NCBI RefSeq assembly: GCF_029227915.1
Contig: NC_079876.1
Location: 39,167,828 to 39,231,827 of the forward strand
Length of the DNA stretch: 64,000 nt
Source of the DNA: Hydractinia symbiolongicarpus
Lineage: Eukaryota > Cnidaria > Hydrozoa > Anthoathecata > Hydractiniidae
Reading direction: 5' to 3'
In this document: in pieces, positions 12,286 through 24,399 of the stretch
Position numbering within the stretch: the first letter of the stretch is position 1
How the letters are laid out: every line of letters starts with the position of its first letter
The notes under the pieces: model-generated
The model's input: the letters and a program-made list of their open reading frames with translations, nothing else
What the model was told of the DNA's origin: nothing
Databases searched by the model: none
Translations under genes and position numbers: made by a program

Positions 12286-13610
12286 AACCTCTTTCATTAA
12301 GCGTATCATCAAAAATGAAAACATTTTTGAAAACTACAAGTCTCATGCGTTTTAGTGGTGAAAAAATAATTTAAAAAATCGTTCGGGAAATGAGTTTACT
12401 CCCTGGGTACTTTCTTTGTATACTTTTGACTATACCGGCCGAGTCTGGGATTTACGGGAAATCGCGGATTTTCGTTTGCCGGCGATTAAACTTCTTTTAT
12501 TCAGCGTCCCATCAAATATGAAAATATTTTTAAAAACTACAAGTCTCATGCGTTTAGTGGTAAAAAAATAATATAAAAAATCGTTCGGGAAATGAGTTTA
12601 CTCCCTGGGTACTTTCTTTGTATACTTTTGACTATACGGGCCAAGCCCAGGATTTACCGGAAATCGCGGGTTTTCGTTTGCCGGCGATTAAACTTCTTTT
12701 ATTCAGCGTCTCATCAAAAATGAAAAGATTTTTAAAAACTACAAGTCTTATGCGTTTTAGTGGTGAAAAAATTATTTAAAAAATCGTTCTGGAAATGAGT
12801 TTACTCCCTGGGTACTTTCTTTGTATACTTTTGACTATACGGACGAGTCCGGGATTTAGGGAAATCGCACGTTTTCGTTTGCTGGCGATTAAACTGCTTT
12901 TATTCAGCGTCTCATCAAAAATGAAAACATTTTTGAAAACTACAAGTCTCATACGTTTTAGTGGTGAAAAAATAATTTAAAAAATCGTTCTGGAAATGAG
13001 TTTACTCACAGCGAACGGTTTTTTATATTATTTTTTTACCACTAAACGCATGAGACTTGTAGTTTTCAAAAATATTTTCATATTTGATGGGACGCTGAAT
13101 AAAAGAAGTTTAATCGCCGGCAAACGAAAATCCGCGATTTCCCGTACATCCCGGACTCGGCCCGTATAGTCAAAAGTATACAAAGAAAGTACCCAGGGAG
13201 TAAACTCATTTCCCGAACGATTTTTTAAATTATTTTTTCACCACTAAAACGCATGAGACTTGTAGTTTTCAAAAATGTTTTCATTTTTGATGAGACGCTT
13301 AATGAAAGAGGTTTAATCGCCGGCAAACGAAATCCCGCGTTTTCCCGTAAATCCGGGGCTTGGCCCGTATAGTCGAATGTATACAAAGAAAGTACCCTGT
13401 GAGTAAACTCATTTCCAGAACGATTTTTTAAATTATTTTTGCACCACTAAAACGCATAAGATTTGTAGTTTTTAAAAATGTTTTCATTTTTGATGAGACA
13501 CCGAATAAAAGAAGTTTAATCGCCGGCAAACGAAAACCCGCGATTTCCCGTAAATCCCGGCTTGGCCCGTATAGTCGAAAGTATACAAAGAAAGTACCCA
13601 GGGAGTAAAC
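11990..13610. repeat. Centre of a large imperfect palindrome (array flip 1)
   Basis: Monomers right of the flip are the reverse complement, in mirrored order, of monomers to the left. The TAATATAAAAAATCG/TATTTTCATATTTGATGGG-type monomer at about 12,380-12,580 mirrors 13,017-13,215. The CCCCGG, CCTCTTTCATTAAG-type monomer at about 12,180-12,380 mirrors 13,215-13,420. The monomer with the rare GTGCAAAAATAA variant (about 12,155) mirrors TTATTTTTGCAC at about 13,433. The mirror centre is near 12,800, leaving about two monomers as an unpaired spacer. Farther out the mirror is broken by copy-number changes, but the micro-inversion at 8,486-8,533 pairs with 17,065-17,114 around the same centre. Confidence 0.85.
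12981..13030. repeat. Orientation-switch junction 1 (+ to -)
   Basis: Plus-sense sequence ending GTTTACTCACAG at 13,011 is joined directly to minus-sense CGAACGGTTTTTTATA. The same breakpoint is found at 17,099/17,100 and, in reverse complement, at 8,498/8,499. The ATCGTTC before the junction and the GAACG after it form an inverted repeat around a loop of about 22 bases. Confidence 0.85.
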
Positions 13611-15240
13611 TAATTTCCAGAACGATTTTTTAAATCATTTTTTCACCACTAAAACGCATAAGACTTGTAGTTTTTAAAAATGTTTTCATTTTTGATGAGA
13701 CGCTGAATAAAAGAAGTTTAATCGCCGGCAAACGAAAACCCGCGATTTCCCGTAAATCCCGGGCTTGGCCCGTATAGTCAAAAGTATACAAAGAAAGTAC
13801 CCAGGGAGTAAACTCATTTGCCGAACGATTTTTTATATTATTTTTTTACCACTAAACGCATGAGACTTGTAGTTTTCAAAAATGTTTTCATTTTTGATGA
13901 GACGCTTAATGAAAGAGGTTTAATCGCTGGAAAACGAAAACCCGCGATTTCCCGTAAATCCCGGGCTTGGCACGTATAGTCGGATGTATACAAAGAAAGT
14001 ACCCTGTGAGTAAACTCATTTCCAGAACGATTTTTTAAATTATTTTTTCACCACTAAAACGCATAAGACTTGTAGTTTTTAAAAATGTTAACATTTTTGA
14101 TGAGACGCTGAATAAAAGAAATTTAATCGCCGGCAAACGAAAACCCGCGATTTCCCGTAAATCCCGGACTCGGCCCGTATAGTCAAAAGTATACAAAGAA
14201 AGTACCCAGGGAGTAAACTCATTTGCCGAACGATTTTTTAAATTATTTTTTCACCACTAAAACGCATGAGACTTGTAGTTTTCAAAAATGTTTTCATTTT
14301 TGATGAGACGCTTAATGAAAGAGGTTTAATCGCCGGCAAACGAAATCCCGCGTTTTCCCGTAAATCCGGGGCTTGGCCCGTATAGTCGAATGTATACAAA
14401 GAAAGTACCCTGTGAGTAAACTCATTTCCAGAACGATTTTTTAAATTATTTTTGCACCACTAAAACGCATAAGATTTGTAGTTTTTAAAAATGTTTTCAT
14501 TTTTGATGAGACACCGAATAAAAGAAGTTTAATCGCCGGCAAACGAAAACCCGCGATTTCCCGTAAATCCCGGCTTGGCCCGTATAGTCGAAAGTATACA
14601 AAGAAAGTACCCAGGGAGTAAACTCATTTCCAGAACGATTTTTTAAATCATTTTTTCACCACTAAAACGCATAAGACTTGTAGTTTTTAAAAATGTTTTC
14701 ATTTTTGATGAGACGCTGAATAAAAGAAGTTTAATCGCCGGCAAACGAAAACCCGCGATTTCCCGTAAATCCCGGGCTTGGCCCGTATAGTCAAAAGTAT
14801 ACAAAGAAAGTACCCAGGGAGTAAACTCATTTGCCGAACGATTTTTTATATTATTTTTTTACCACTAAACGCATGAGACTTGTAGTTTTCAAAAATGTTT
14901 TCATTTTTGATGAGACGCTTAATGAAAGAGGTTTAATCGCTGGAAAACGAAAACCCGCGATTTCCCGTAAATCCCGGGCTTCGCACGTATAGTCGGATGT
15001 ATACAAAGAAAGTACCCTGTGAGTAAACTCATTTCCAGAACGATTTTTTAAATTATTTTTTCACCACTAAAACGCATAAGACTTGTAGTTTTTAAAAATG
15101 TTAACATTTTTGATGAGACGCTGAATAAAAGAAATTTAATCGCCGGCAAACGAAAACCCGCGATTTCCCGTAAATCCCGGGCTTGGCCCGTATAATCAAA
15201 AGTATACAAAGAAAGTACCCAGGGAGTAAACTCATTTGCC
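13214..15240 (-). repeat. Tandem higher-order repeat, 2 x 1,013 bp (5 monomers)
   Basis: The rare TTGCACCACTAAAACG variant (13,439 and 14,452), the GGAAAACG, GGATGTATAC monomer and the GTTAACATTTTTGATG variant recur at a 1,013-bp offset. Unit 1 is about 13,214-14,226 and unit 2 about 14,227-15,240. Both match the mirrored left arm only in their first monomers, so the 5-monomer expansion happened after the array flipped. Confidence 0.75.
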
Positions 15241-17064
15241 GAACGATTTTTTAAATTATTTTTTCACCACTAAAACGCATGAGACTTGTAGTTTTCAAAA
15301 ATGTTTTCATTTTTGATGAGACGATGAATAAAAGCAGTTTAATCGCCGGCAAACGAAAACCTGCGATTTCCCTAAATCCCGGACTCGGCCTGTATAGTCA
15401 AAAGTATACAAAGAAAGTACCCAGGGAGTAAACTCATTTCCAGAACGATTTTTTAAATTATTTTTTCACCACTAAAACGCATAAGACTTGTAGTTTTTAA
15501 AAATGTTTTCATATTTGATTGGACGCTGAATAAAAGAAGTTTAATCGCCGGCAAACGAAAATCCGCGATTTCCCGTAAATCCCGGACTCGGCCCGTATAG
15601 TCAAAAGTATACAAAGAAAGTACCCAGGGAGTTAACTCATTTCCCGAACGATTTTTTAAATTTTTTTTTCACCACTAAAACGCATGAGACTTGTAGTTTT
15701 CAAAAATGTTTTCATTTTTGATGAGACGCTTAATGAAAGAGGTTTAATCACCGGAAAACGTAAACCCGCGATTCCCCGTAAATCCCGGGCTTGGCCCGTA
15801 TAATCGAATGTATACAAAGAAAGTACCCTGTGAGCAAACTCATTTCCAGAACGATTTTTTAAATTATTTTTTCACCACTAAAACGCATAAGACTTGTAGT
15901 TTTTAAAAATGTTTTCATTCTTGATGAGACGCTGAATAAAAGAAGTTTAATCGCCGGCAAACGAAAACCCGCGATTTCCCGTAAATCCTGGGCTTGGCCC
16001 GAATAGTCAAAAGTATACAAAGAAAGTACCCAGAGAGTAAATTCATTTCCTGAACGATTTTTTAAATTACTTTTTCACCACTAAAACGCATGAGACTTGT
16101 AGTTTTTAAAAATGTTTTCATTTTTGATGAGACGCTAAATAAAAGAAGTTTAATTGCCGGCAAACGAAAACCTGCGATTACCCGTAAATCCTGGACTCGG
16201 CCCGTATAGTCAAAAGTATACAAAGAAAGTACCCAGGGAGTAAACTCATTTCCCAAACGATTTTTTAAATTACTTTTTCAGCACTAAAACGCATGAGACT
16301 TGTAGTTTTTAAAAATGTTTTCATTTTTGATGAGACGCTAAATAAAAGAAGTTTAATCGCCGGCAAACGAAAACCCGCGATTTCCCGTAAATCCAGGGCT
16401 TGGCCCGTATAGTCAAAAGTATACAAAGAAAGTACCCAGGGAGTAAACTCATTTCCCGAACGATTTTTTATATTATTTTTTTACCACTAAACGCATGAGA
16501 CTTGTAGTTTTCAAAAATATTTTCATATTTGATGGGACGCTGAATAAAAGAAGTTTAATCGCCGGCAAACGAAAATCCGCGATTTCCCGTAAATCCGGGG
16601 CTTGGCCCGTATAGTCGAATGTATACAAAGAAAGTACCCTGTGAGTAAACTCATTTCCAGAACGATTTTTTAAATTATTTTTTCACCACTAAAACGCATG
16701 AGTCTTGTAGTTTTCAAGAATGTTTTAATTTTTGATGAGACGCTGAATAAAAGCAGTTTAATCGCCGGCAAACGAAAACCCGCGATTTCCCGTAAATCCC
16801 GGGCTTAGCACGTATAGTCGAATGTATACAAAGAAAGTACCCTGTGAGTAAACTCATTTCCAGAACGATTTTTTAAATTATTTTTTCACCACTAAAACGC
16901 ATAAGACTTGTAGTTTTTAAAAATGTTTTCATTTTTGATGAGACGCTGAATAAAAGAAGTTTAATCGCCGGCAAACGAAAACCTGCGATTTCCCGTAAAT
17001 CCTGGACTGGGCCCGTATAGTCAAAAGTATACAAAGAAAGTACCCAGGGAGTAATTAAAAAAAA

Positions 17065-17114
17065 ATAAAAAATCGTTCTGGAAATGAGTTTACTCACAGC
17101 GAACGATTTTTTAT
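17065..17114. repeat. Micro-inversion with a perfect 14-bp stem and 22-base loop
   Basis: Inside the minus array, about 34 bp of plus-sense monomer (to 17,099) is inserted after an A-rich run. ATAAAAAATCGTTC (17,065-17,078) and GAACGATTTTTTAT (17,101-17,114) are exact complements. This is the mirror image of 8,486-8,533 (8,499 + 17,099 gives a centre at 12,799). It supports the two arms being an old inverted duplication. Confidence 0.87.
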
Positions 17115-17700
17115 ATTATTTTTTCACCACTACAACGCATAAGGCTTGTAGTTTTTAAAAATGTTTTCATTTTTGATGAGACGCTGAATAAAAGAAGTTT
17201 AATCGCCGCCAAACTAAAACCCGCGATTTCCCGTAAATCCCGGCTTGGCCCGTACAGTCAAAAGTATACAAAGAAAGTACCCAGGGAGTAAACTCATTTC
17301 CCGAACGATTTTTTAAATTATTTTTTCACCACTAAAACGCATGAGACTTGTAGTTTTCAAAAATGTTCTCAATTTTAAAGAGACGCTGAATAAAAGAAGT
17401 TTAATTGCCGGCAAACGAAAACCCGCGATTTCCCGTAAATCCTGGGCTTGGCCCGTATAGTCAAAAGTATACAAAGAAATTACCCAGGGAGTAAACTCAT
17501 TTCCCGTACGATTTTTTAAATTACTTTTTCACCACTAAAACGCATGAGACTTGTAGTTTTTAAAAATGTTTTCATTTTTGATGAGACGCTGAATAAAACA
17601 AGTTTAATCGCCGGCAAACGAAAACCTGCGATTTCCCGTAAATCCTGGACTGGGCCCGTATAGTCAAAAGTATACAAAGAAAGTACCCAGGGAGTAAACT

Positions 17701-20700
17701 CATTTCCAGAACGATTTTTTAAATTATTTTTTCACCACTAAAACGCATAAGACTTGTAGTTTTCAAGAATGTTTTCATTTTTGATGAGACGCTGAATAAA
17801 AGAAGTTTAATCGCCGGCAAACGAAAACCCGCGATTTCCCGTAAATCCCGGCTTGGCCCGTATAGTCAAAAGTATACAAAGAAAGTACCCAGGGAGTAAA
17901 CTCATTTCCCGAACGATTTTTTAAATTATTTTTTCACCACTAAAACGCATGAGACTTGTAGTTTTCAAAAATGTTTTCATTTTTGATGAGACGATGAATA
18001 AAAGCAGTTTAATCGCCGGCAAACGAAAACCTGCGATTTCCCTAAATCCCGGACTCGGCCCGTATAGTCAAAAGTATACAAAGAAAGTACCCAGGGAGTA
18101 AACTCATTTCCAGAACGATTTTTTAAATTATTTTTTCACCACTAAAACGCATAAGACTTGTAGTTTTTAAAAATGTTTTCATATTTGATGGGACGCTGAA
18201 TAAAAGAAGTTTAATCGCCGGCAAACGAAAATCCGCGATTTCCCGTAAATCCCGGACTCAGCCCGTATAGTCAAAAGTATACAAAGAAAGTACCCAGGGA
18301 GTTAACTCATTTCCCGAACGATTTTTTAAAATTTTTTTTCACCACTAAAACGCATGAGACTTGTAGTTTTCAAAAATGTTTTCATTTTTGATGAGACGCT
18401 TAATGAAAGAGGTTTAATCACCGGAAAACGAAAACCCGCAATTCCCCGTAAATCCCGGGCTTGGCCCGTATAATCGAATGTATACAAAGAAAGTACCCTG
18501 TGAGTAAACTCATTTCCAGAACGATTTTTTAAATTATTTTTTCACCACTAAAACGCATAAGACTTGTAGTTTTTAAAAATGTTTTCATTCTTGATGAGAC
18601 GCTGAATAAAAGAAGTTTAATCGCCGGCAAACGAAAACCCGCGATTTCCCGTAAATCCTGGGCTTGGCCCGAATAGTCAAAAGTATACAAAGAAAGTACC
18701 CAGAGAGTAAATTCATTTCCTGAACGATTTTTTAAATTACTTTTTCACCACTAAAACGCATGAGACTTGTAGTTTTTAAAAATGTTTTCATTTTTGATGA
18801 GACGCTAAATAAAAGAAGTTTAATTGCCGGCAAACGAAAACCTGCGATTACCCGTAAATCCTGGACTCGGCCCGTATAGTCAAAAGTATACAAAGAAAGT
18901 ACCCAGGGAGTAAACTCATTTCCCAAACGATTTTTTAAATTGCTTTTTCACCACTAAAACGCATGAGACTTGTAGTTTTTAAAAATGTTTTCATTTTTGA
19001 TGAGACGCTAAATAAAAGAAGTTTAATCGCCGGCAAACGAAAACCTGCGATTTCCCGTAAATCCTGGACTCGGCCCGTATAGTCAAAAGTATACAAAGAA
19101 AGTACCCAGGTAGTAAACTCATTTCCCAAACGATTTTTTAAATTATTATTTCACCACTAAAACGCATAAGACTTGAAGTTTTTAAAAATGTTTTCATTTG
19201 TAATGAGACGCTGAATAAAAGAAGTTTAATCGCCGGCAAACGAAAACCCGCGATTTTCCGTAAATCCCGGACTCGGCCCGTATAGTCAAAAGGATACAAG
19301 GAAAGTACCCAGTGAGTAAACTCATTTCCCGAACGAATTTTTAAATTATTTTTTCACCACTAAAACGCATGAGACTTGTAGTTTTCAGATATGTTTTCAT
19401 TTTTGATGAGACGCTTAATGAAAGTGGTTTAATCGCCGGCAAACGAAAACCCGCGATTTCCCGTAAACCCCGGACTCGGCCCGCATAGTCAAAAGTATAC
19501 AAAGAAAGTACCCAGGGAGTAAACTCATTTCCCGAACGATTTTTTAAATTATTATTTCACTACTAAAGCCCATGAGACTTGTAGTTTTTAAAAATGTTTT
19601 CATTTTTGATGAGACGCTTAATAAAAGAGGTTTAATCGCCGGCAAACGAAATCCTGCGATTTCCTGCAAATCCCGGGCTTGGCCCGTATAGTCAAAAGTA
19701 TACAAAGAAAGTACCCAGGGAGTAAACTCATTTCCCGTACGATTTTTTAAATTACTTTTTCACCACTAAAACGCATGAGACTTGTAGTTTTTAAAAATGT
19801 TTTCATTTTTGATGAGACGCTGAATAAAAGAAGTTTAATCGCCGGCAAACGAAAACCTGCGATTTCCCGTAAATCCTGGACTGGGCCCGTATAGTCAAAA
19901 GTATACAAAGAAAGTACCCAGGGAGTAAACTCATTTCCAGAACGATTTTTTAAATTATTTTTTCACCACTAAAACGCATAAGACTTGTAGTTTTCAAGAA
20001 TGTTTTCATTTTTGATGAGACGCTGAATAAAAGAAGTTTAATCGCCGGCAAACGAAAACCCGCGATTTCCCGTAAATCCCGGCTTGGCCCGTATAGTCAA
20101 AAGTATACAAAGAAAGTACCCAGGGAGTAAACTCATTTCCCGATCGATTTTTTAAATTATTTTTTCACCACTAAAACGCATGAGACTTGTAGTTTTCAAA
20201 AATGTTTTCATTTTTGATGAGACGATGAATAAAAGCAGTTTAATCGCCGGCAAACGAAAACCTGCGATTTCCCTAAATCCCGGACTCGGCCCGTATAGTC
20301 AAAAGTATACAAAGAAAGTACCCAGGGAGTAAACTCATTTCCAGAACGATTTTTTAAATTATTTTTTCACCACTAAAACGCATAAGACTTGTAGTTTTTA
20401 AAAATGTTTTCATATTTGATGGGAAGCTGAATAAAAGAAGTTTAATCGCCGGCAAACGAAAATCCGCGATTTCCCGTAAATCCCGGACTCGGCCCGTATA
20501 GTCAAAAGTATACAAAGAAAGTACCCAGGGAGTTAACTCATTTCCCGAACGATTTTTTAAAATTTTTTTTCACCACTAAAACGCATGAGACTTGTAGTTT
20601 TCAAAAATGTTTTCATTTTTGATGAGACGCTTAATGAAAGAGGTTTAATCACCGGAAAACGAAAACCCGCGATTCCCCGTAAATCCCGGGCTTGGCCCGT

Positions 20701-22160
20701 ATAATCGAATGTATACAAAGAAAGTACCCTGTGAGTAAACTCATTTCCAGAACGATTTTTAAATTATTTTTTCACCACTAAAACGCATAAGACTTGTAGT
20801 TTTTAAAAATGTTTTCATTCTTGATGAGACGCTGAATAAAAGAAGTTTAATCGCCGGCAAACGAAAACCCGCGATTTCCCGTAAATCCTGGGCTTGGCCC
20901 GAATAGTCAAAAGTATACAAAGAAAGTACCCAGAGAGTAAATTCATTTCCTGAACGATTTTTTAAATTACTTTTTCACCACTAAAACGCATGAGACTTGT
21001 AGTTTTTAAAAATGTTTTCATTTTTGATGAGACGCTAAATAAAAGAAGTTTAATTGCCGGCAAACGAAAACCTGCGATTACCCGTAAATCCTGGACTCGG
21101 CCCGTATAGTCAAAAGTATACAAAGAAAGTACCCAGGGAGTAAACTCATTTCCCAAACGATTTTTTAAATTACTTTTTCACCACTAAAACGCATGAGACT
21201 TGTAGTTTTTAAAAATGTTTTCATTTTTGATGAGACGCTAAATAAAAGAAGTTTAATCGCCGGCAAACGAAAACCTGCGATTTCCCGTAAATCCTGGATT
21301 CGGCCCGTATAGTCAAAAGTATACAAAGAAAGTACCCAGGTAGTAAACTCATTTCCCAAACGATTTTTTAAATTATTATTTCACCACTAAAACGCATAAG
21401 ACTTGAAGTTTTTAAAAATGTTTTCATTTGTAATGAGACGCTGAATAAAAGAAGTTTAATCGCCGGCAAACGAAAACCCGCGATTTTCCGTAAATCCCGG
21501 ACTCGGCCCGTATAGTCAAAAGGATACAAGGAAAGTACCCAGTGAGTAAACTCATTTCCCGAACGAATTTTTAAATTATTTTTTCACCACTAAAACGCAT
21601 GAGACTTGTAGTTTTCAGATATGTTTTCATTTTTGATGAGACGCTTAATGAAAGTGGTTTAATCGCCGGCAAACGAAAACCCGCGATTTCCCGTAAACCC
21701 CGGACTCGGCCCGCATAGTCAAAAGTATACAAAGAAAGTACCCAGGGAGTAAACTCATTTCCCGAACGATTTTTTAAATTATTTTTTCACCACTAAAATG
21801 CATGAGACTTGTAGTTTTCAAAAATGTTTTCATTTTTGATGAGACGCTGAATAAAAGAAGTTTAATCACCGGCAAACGAAAACCTGCGATTTTCCGTAAA
21901 TCCCGGACTCGGCCCGTATAGTCAAAAGTATACAAAGAAATTACCTGGGGTGTAAACTCATTTCCCGAACGATTTTTTAAATTATTATTTCACTACTAAA
22001 GCCCATGAGACTTGTAGTTTTTAAAAATGTTTTCATTTTTGATGAGACGCTTAATAAAAGAGGTTTAATCGCCGGCAAACGAAATCCTGCGATTTCCTGC
22101 AAATCCCGGGCCTGGCCCGTATAGTCGAATGTATACAAAGAAAGTACCCAGGAAGTAAAC
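17701..22160 (-). repeat. Tandem higher-order repeat, 2 x about 2,230 bp (11 monomers)
   Basis: The TTTTCAAGAATG variant lies at about 17,762 and 19,993. The GATTACCCGTAAATCC monomer ends at 18,926 and 21,156. The AAAGGATACAAGG monomer and the AATTCATTTCCTGAACG monomer also recur. The offset is 2,231 before and 2,230 after a one-base deletion near 20,757. A related copy of part of this unit lies at about 15,380-16,260, offset 2,670 bp. That offset is 13 monomers plus the 34-bp flipped fragment. Confidence 0.75.
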
Positions 22161-23390
22161 TCATTTCTCGAACGATTTTTTAAATTACTTTTTCACCACT
22201 AAAACGCATGAGACTTGTAGTTTTTAAAAATGTTTTCATTTTTGATGAGACGCTAAATAAAAGAAGTTTAATTGCCGGCAAACGAAAACCTGCGATTACC
22301 CGTAAATCCTGGACTCGGCCCGTATAGTCAAAAGTATACAAAGAAAGTACCCAGGGAGTAAACTCATTTCCCAAACGATTTTTTAAATTACTTTTTCACC
22401 ACTAAAACGCATGAGACTTGTAGTTTTTAAAAATGTTTTCATTTTTGATGAGACGCTAAATAAAAGAAGTTTAATCGCCGGCAAACGAAAACCTGCGATT
22501 TCCCGTAAATCCTGGATTCGGCCCGTATAGTCAAAAGTATACAAAGAAAGTACCCAGGTAGTAAACTCATTTCCCAAACGATTTTTTAAATTGTTATTTC
22601 ACCACTAAAACGCATAAGACTTGAAGTTTTTAAAAATGTTTTCATTTGTAATGAGACGCTGAATAAAAGAAGTTTAATCGCCGGCAAACGAAAACCCGCG
22701 ATTTTCCGTAAATCCCGGACTCGGCCCGTATAGTCAAAAGGATACAAGGAAAGTACCCAGTGAGTAAACTCATTTCCCGAACGAATTTTTAAATTATTTT
22801 TTCACCACTAAAACGCATGAGACTTGTAGTTTTCAGATATGTTTTCATTTTTGATGAGACGCTTAATGAAAGTGGTTTAATCGCCGGCAAACGAAAACCC
22901 GCGATTTCCCGTAAACCCCGGACTCGGCCCGCATAGTCAAAAGTATACAAAGAAAGTACCCAGGGAGTAAACTCATTTCCCGAACGATTTTTTAAATTAT
23001 TTTTTCACCACTAAAATGCATGAGACTTGTAGTTTTCAAAAATGTTTTCATTTTTGATGAGACGCTGAATAAAAGAAGTTTAATCACCGGCAAACGAAAA
23101 CCTGCGATTTTCCGTAAATCCCGGACTCGGCCCGTATAGTCAAAAGTATACAAAGAAATTACCTGGGGTGTAAACTCATTTCCCGAACGATTTTTTAAAT
23201 TATTATTTCACTACTAAAGCCCATGAGACTTGTAGTTTTTAAAAATGTTTTCATTTTTGATGAGACGCTTAATAAAAGAGGTTTAATCGCCGGCAAACGA
23301 AATCCTGCGATTTCCTGCAAATCCCGGGCCTGGCCCGTATAGTCGAATGTATACAAAGAAAGTACCCAGGAAGTAAACTCATTTCTCGAA
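20955..23390 (-). repeat. Tandem higher-order repeat, 2 x 1,218 bp (6 monomers)
   Basis: Paired monomers starting at 20,962/21,165 recur at 22,180/22,383, an offset of 1,218 bp. They share the GATTACCCG, CCTGGATTCGG, AAAGGATACAAGG, TTTTCAGATATG and CCTGGGGTGTAAAC variants in the same order. The first unit overlaps the second unit of the preceding 2,230-bp repeat, which shows nested rounds of expansion. Confidence 0.75.
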
Positions 23391-24399
23391 CGATTTTTTA
23401 AATTTTTTTTTCATCACTAAAACGCATGAGATTTGTAGTTTTCAGATATGTTTTCATTTTTGATGAGACGCTTAATGAAAGTGGTTTAATCGCCGGCAAA
23501 CGAAAACCAGCGATTTCCCGTAAATCCCGGGCTTGGCCCGTATAGTCGAATATATACAAAGAAAGTACCCTGTGAGTAAACTCATTTCCAAAACGATTTT
23601 TTAAATTATTATTTCACCACTAAAACGCATAAGACTTGAAGTTTTTAAAAATGTTTTCATTTGTGATGAGACGCTGAATAAAAGAAGTTTAATCACCGGT
23701 AAACGAAAACCTGCGATTTCCCGTAAATCCCGGACTCGGCCCGTATAGTCAAAAGTATACAAAGAAATTACCTGGGGTGTAAACTCATTTCCCGAACGAT
23801 TTTTTAAATTATTATTTCACTACTAAAGCCCATGAAACTTGTAGTTTTTAAAAATGTTTTCATTTTTGATGAGACGCTTAATAAAAGAGGTTTAATCGCC
23901 GGCAAACGAAATCCTGCGATTTCCCGCAAATCCCGGGCTTGGCCCGTATAGTCGAATGTATACAAAGAAAGTACCCAGGAAGTAAACTCATTTCTCGAAC
24001 GATTTTTTAAATTTTTTTTTCATCACTAAAACGCATGAGATTTGCAGTTTTCAGATATGTTTTCATTTTTGATGAGACGCTTAATGAAAGTGGTTTAATC
24101 GCCGGCAAACGAAAACCAGCGATTTCCCGTAAATCCCGGGCTTGGCCCGTATAGTCGAATGTATACAAAGAAAGTACCCTGTGAGTAAACTCATTTCCAA
24201 AACGATTTTTTAACTTATTATTTCACCACTAAAACGCATAAGACTTGAAGTTTTTAAAAATGTTTTCATTTGTGATGAGACGCTGAATAAAAGAAGTTTA
24301 ATCGCCGGCAAACGAAAACCCGCGATTTTCCGTAACTCCCGGGCTTGACCCGTATAGTCAAAAGTATACAAAGAAAGTACCCAGGGAGTAAACTCATTT

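Larger units (their letters stand above)
1..13011 (+). repeat. Satellite array, block I (about 203-bp monomer, + orientation)
   Basis: Head-to-tail copies of one AT-rich monomer fill this stretch without a break. Spacing between equivalent sites is 202-203 bp. Landmarks in each monomer, in order, are ATGAGTTTACT, GGTACTTTCTTTGTATAC, ACTATACGGGCC, GATTTACGGGAAATCG, TTGCCGGCGATTAAAC, GCGTCTCATC, an A/T-rich dyad, GTCTCATGCG and an A-rich end before ATCGTTCGGG. Two linked variant classes are mixed. One has TTTTGAC, GAGTCC and CTTCTTTTATTCAG. The other has ATTCGAC, AAGCCC and CCTCTTTCATTAAG. Monomers differ by scattered substitutions and 1-bp indels. No gene interrupts the array. A satellite is certain; its family name and chromosomal position are unknown. 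Confidence 0.97.

Noticed and set aside
1-13011. CRISPR-like array (regular repeats)
   Set aside because: The repeats are contiguous 203-bp monomers with no unique spacers, in an evidently eukaryotic context.
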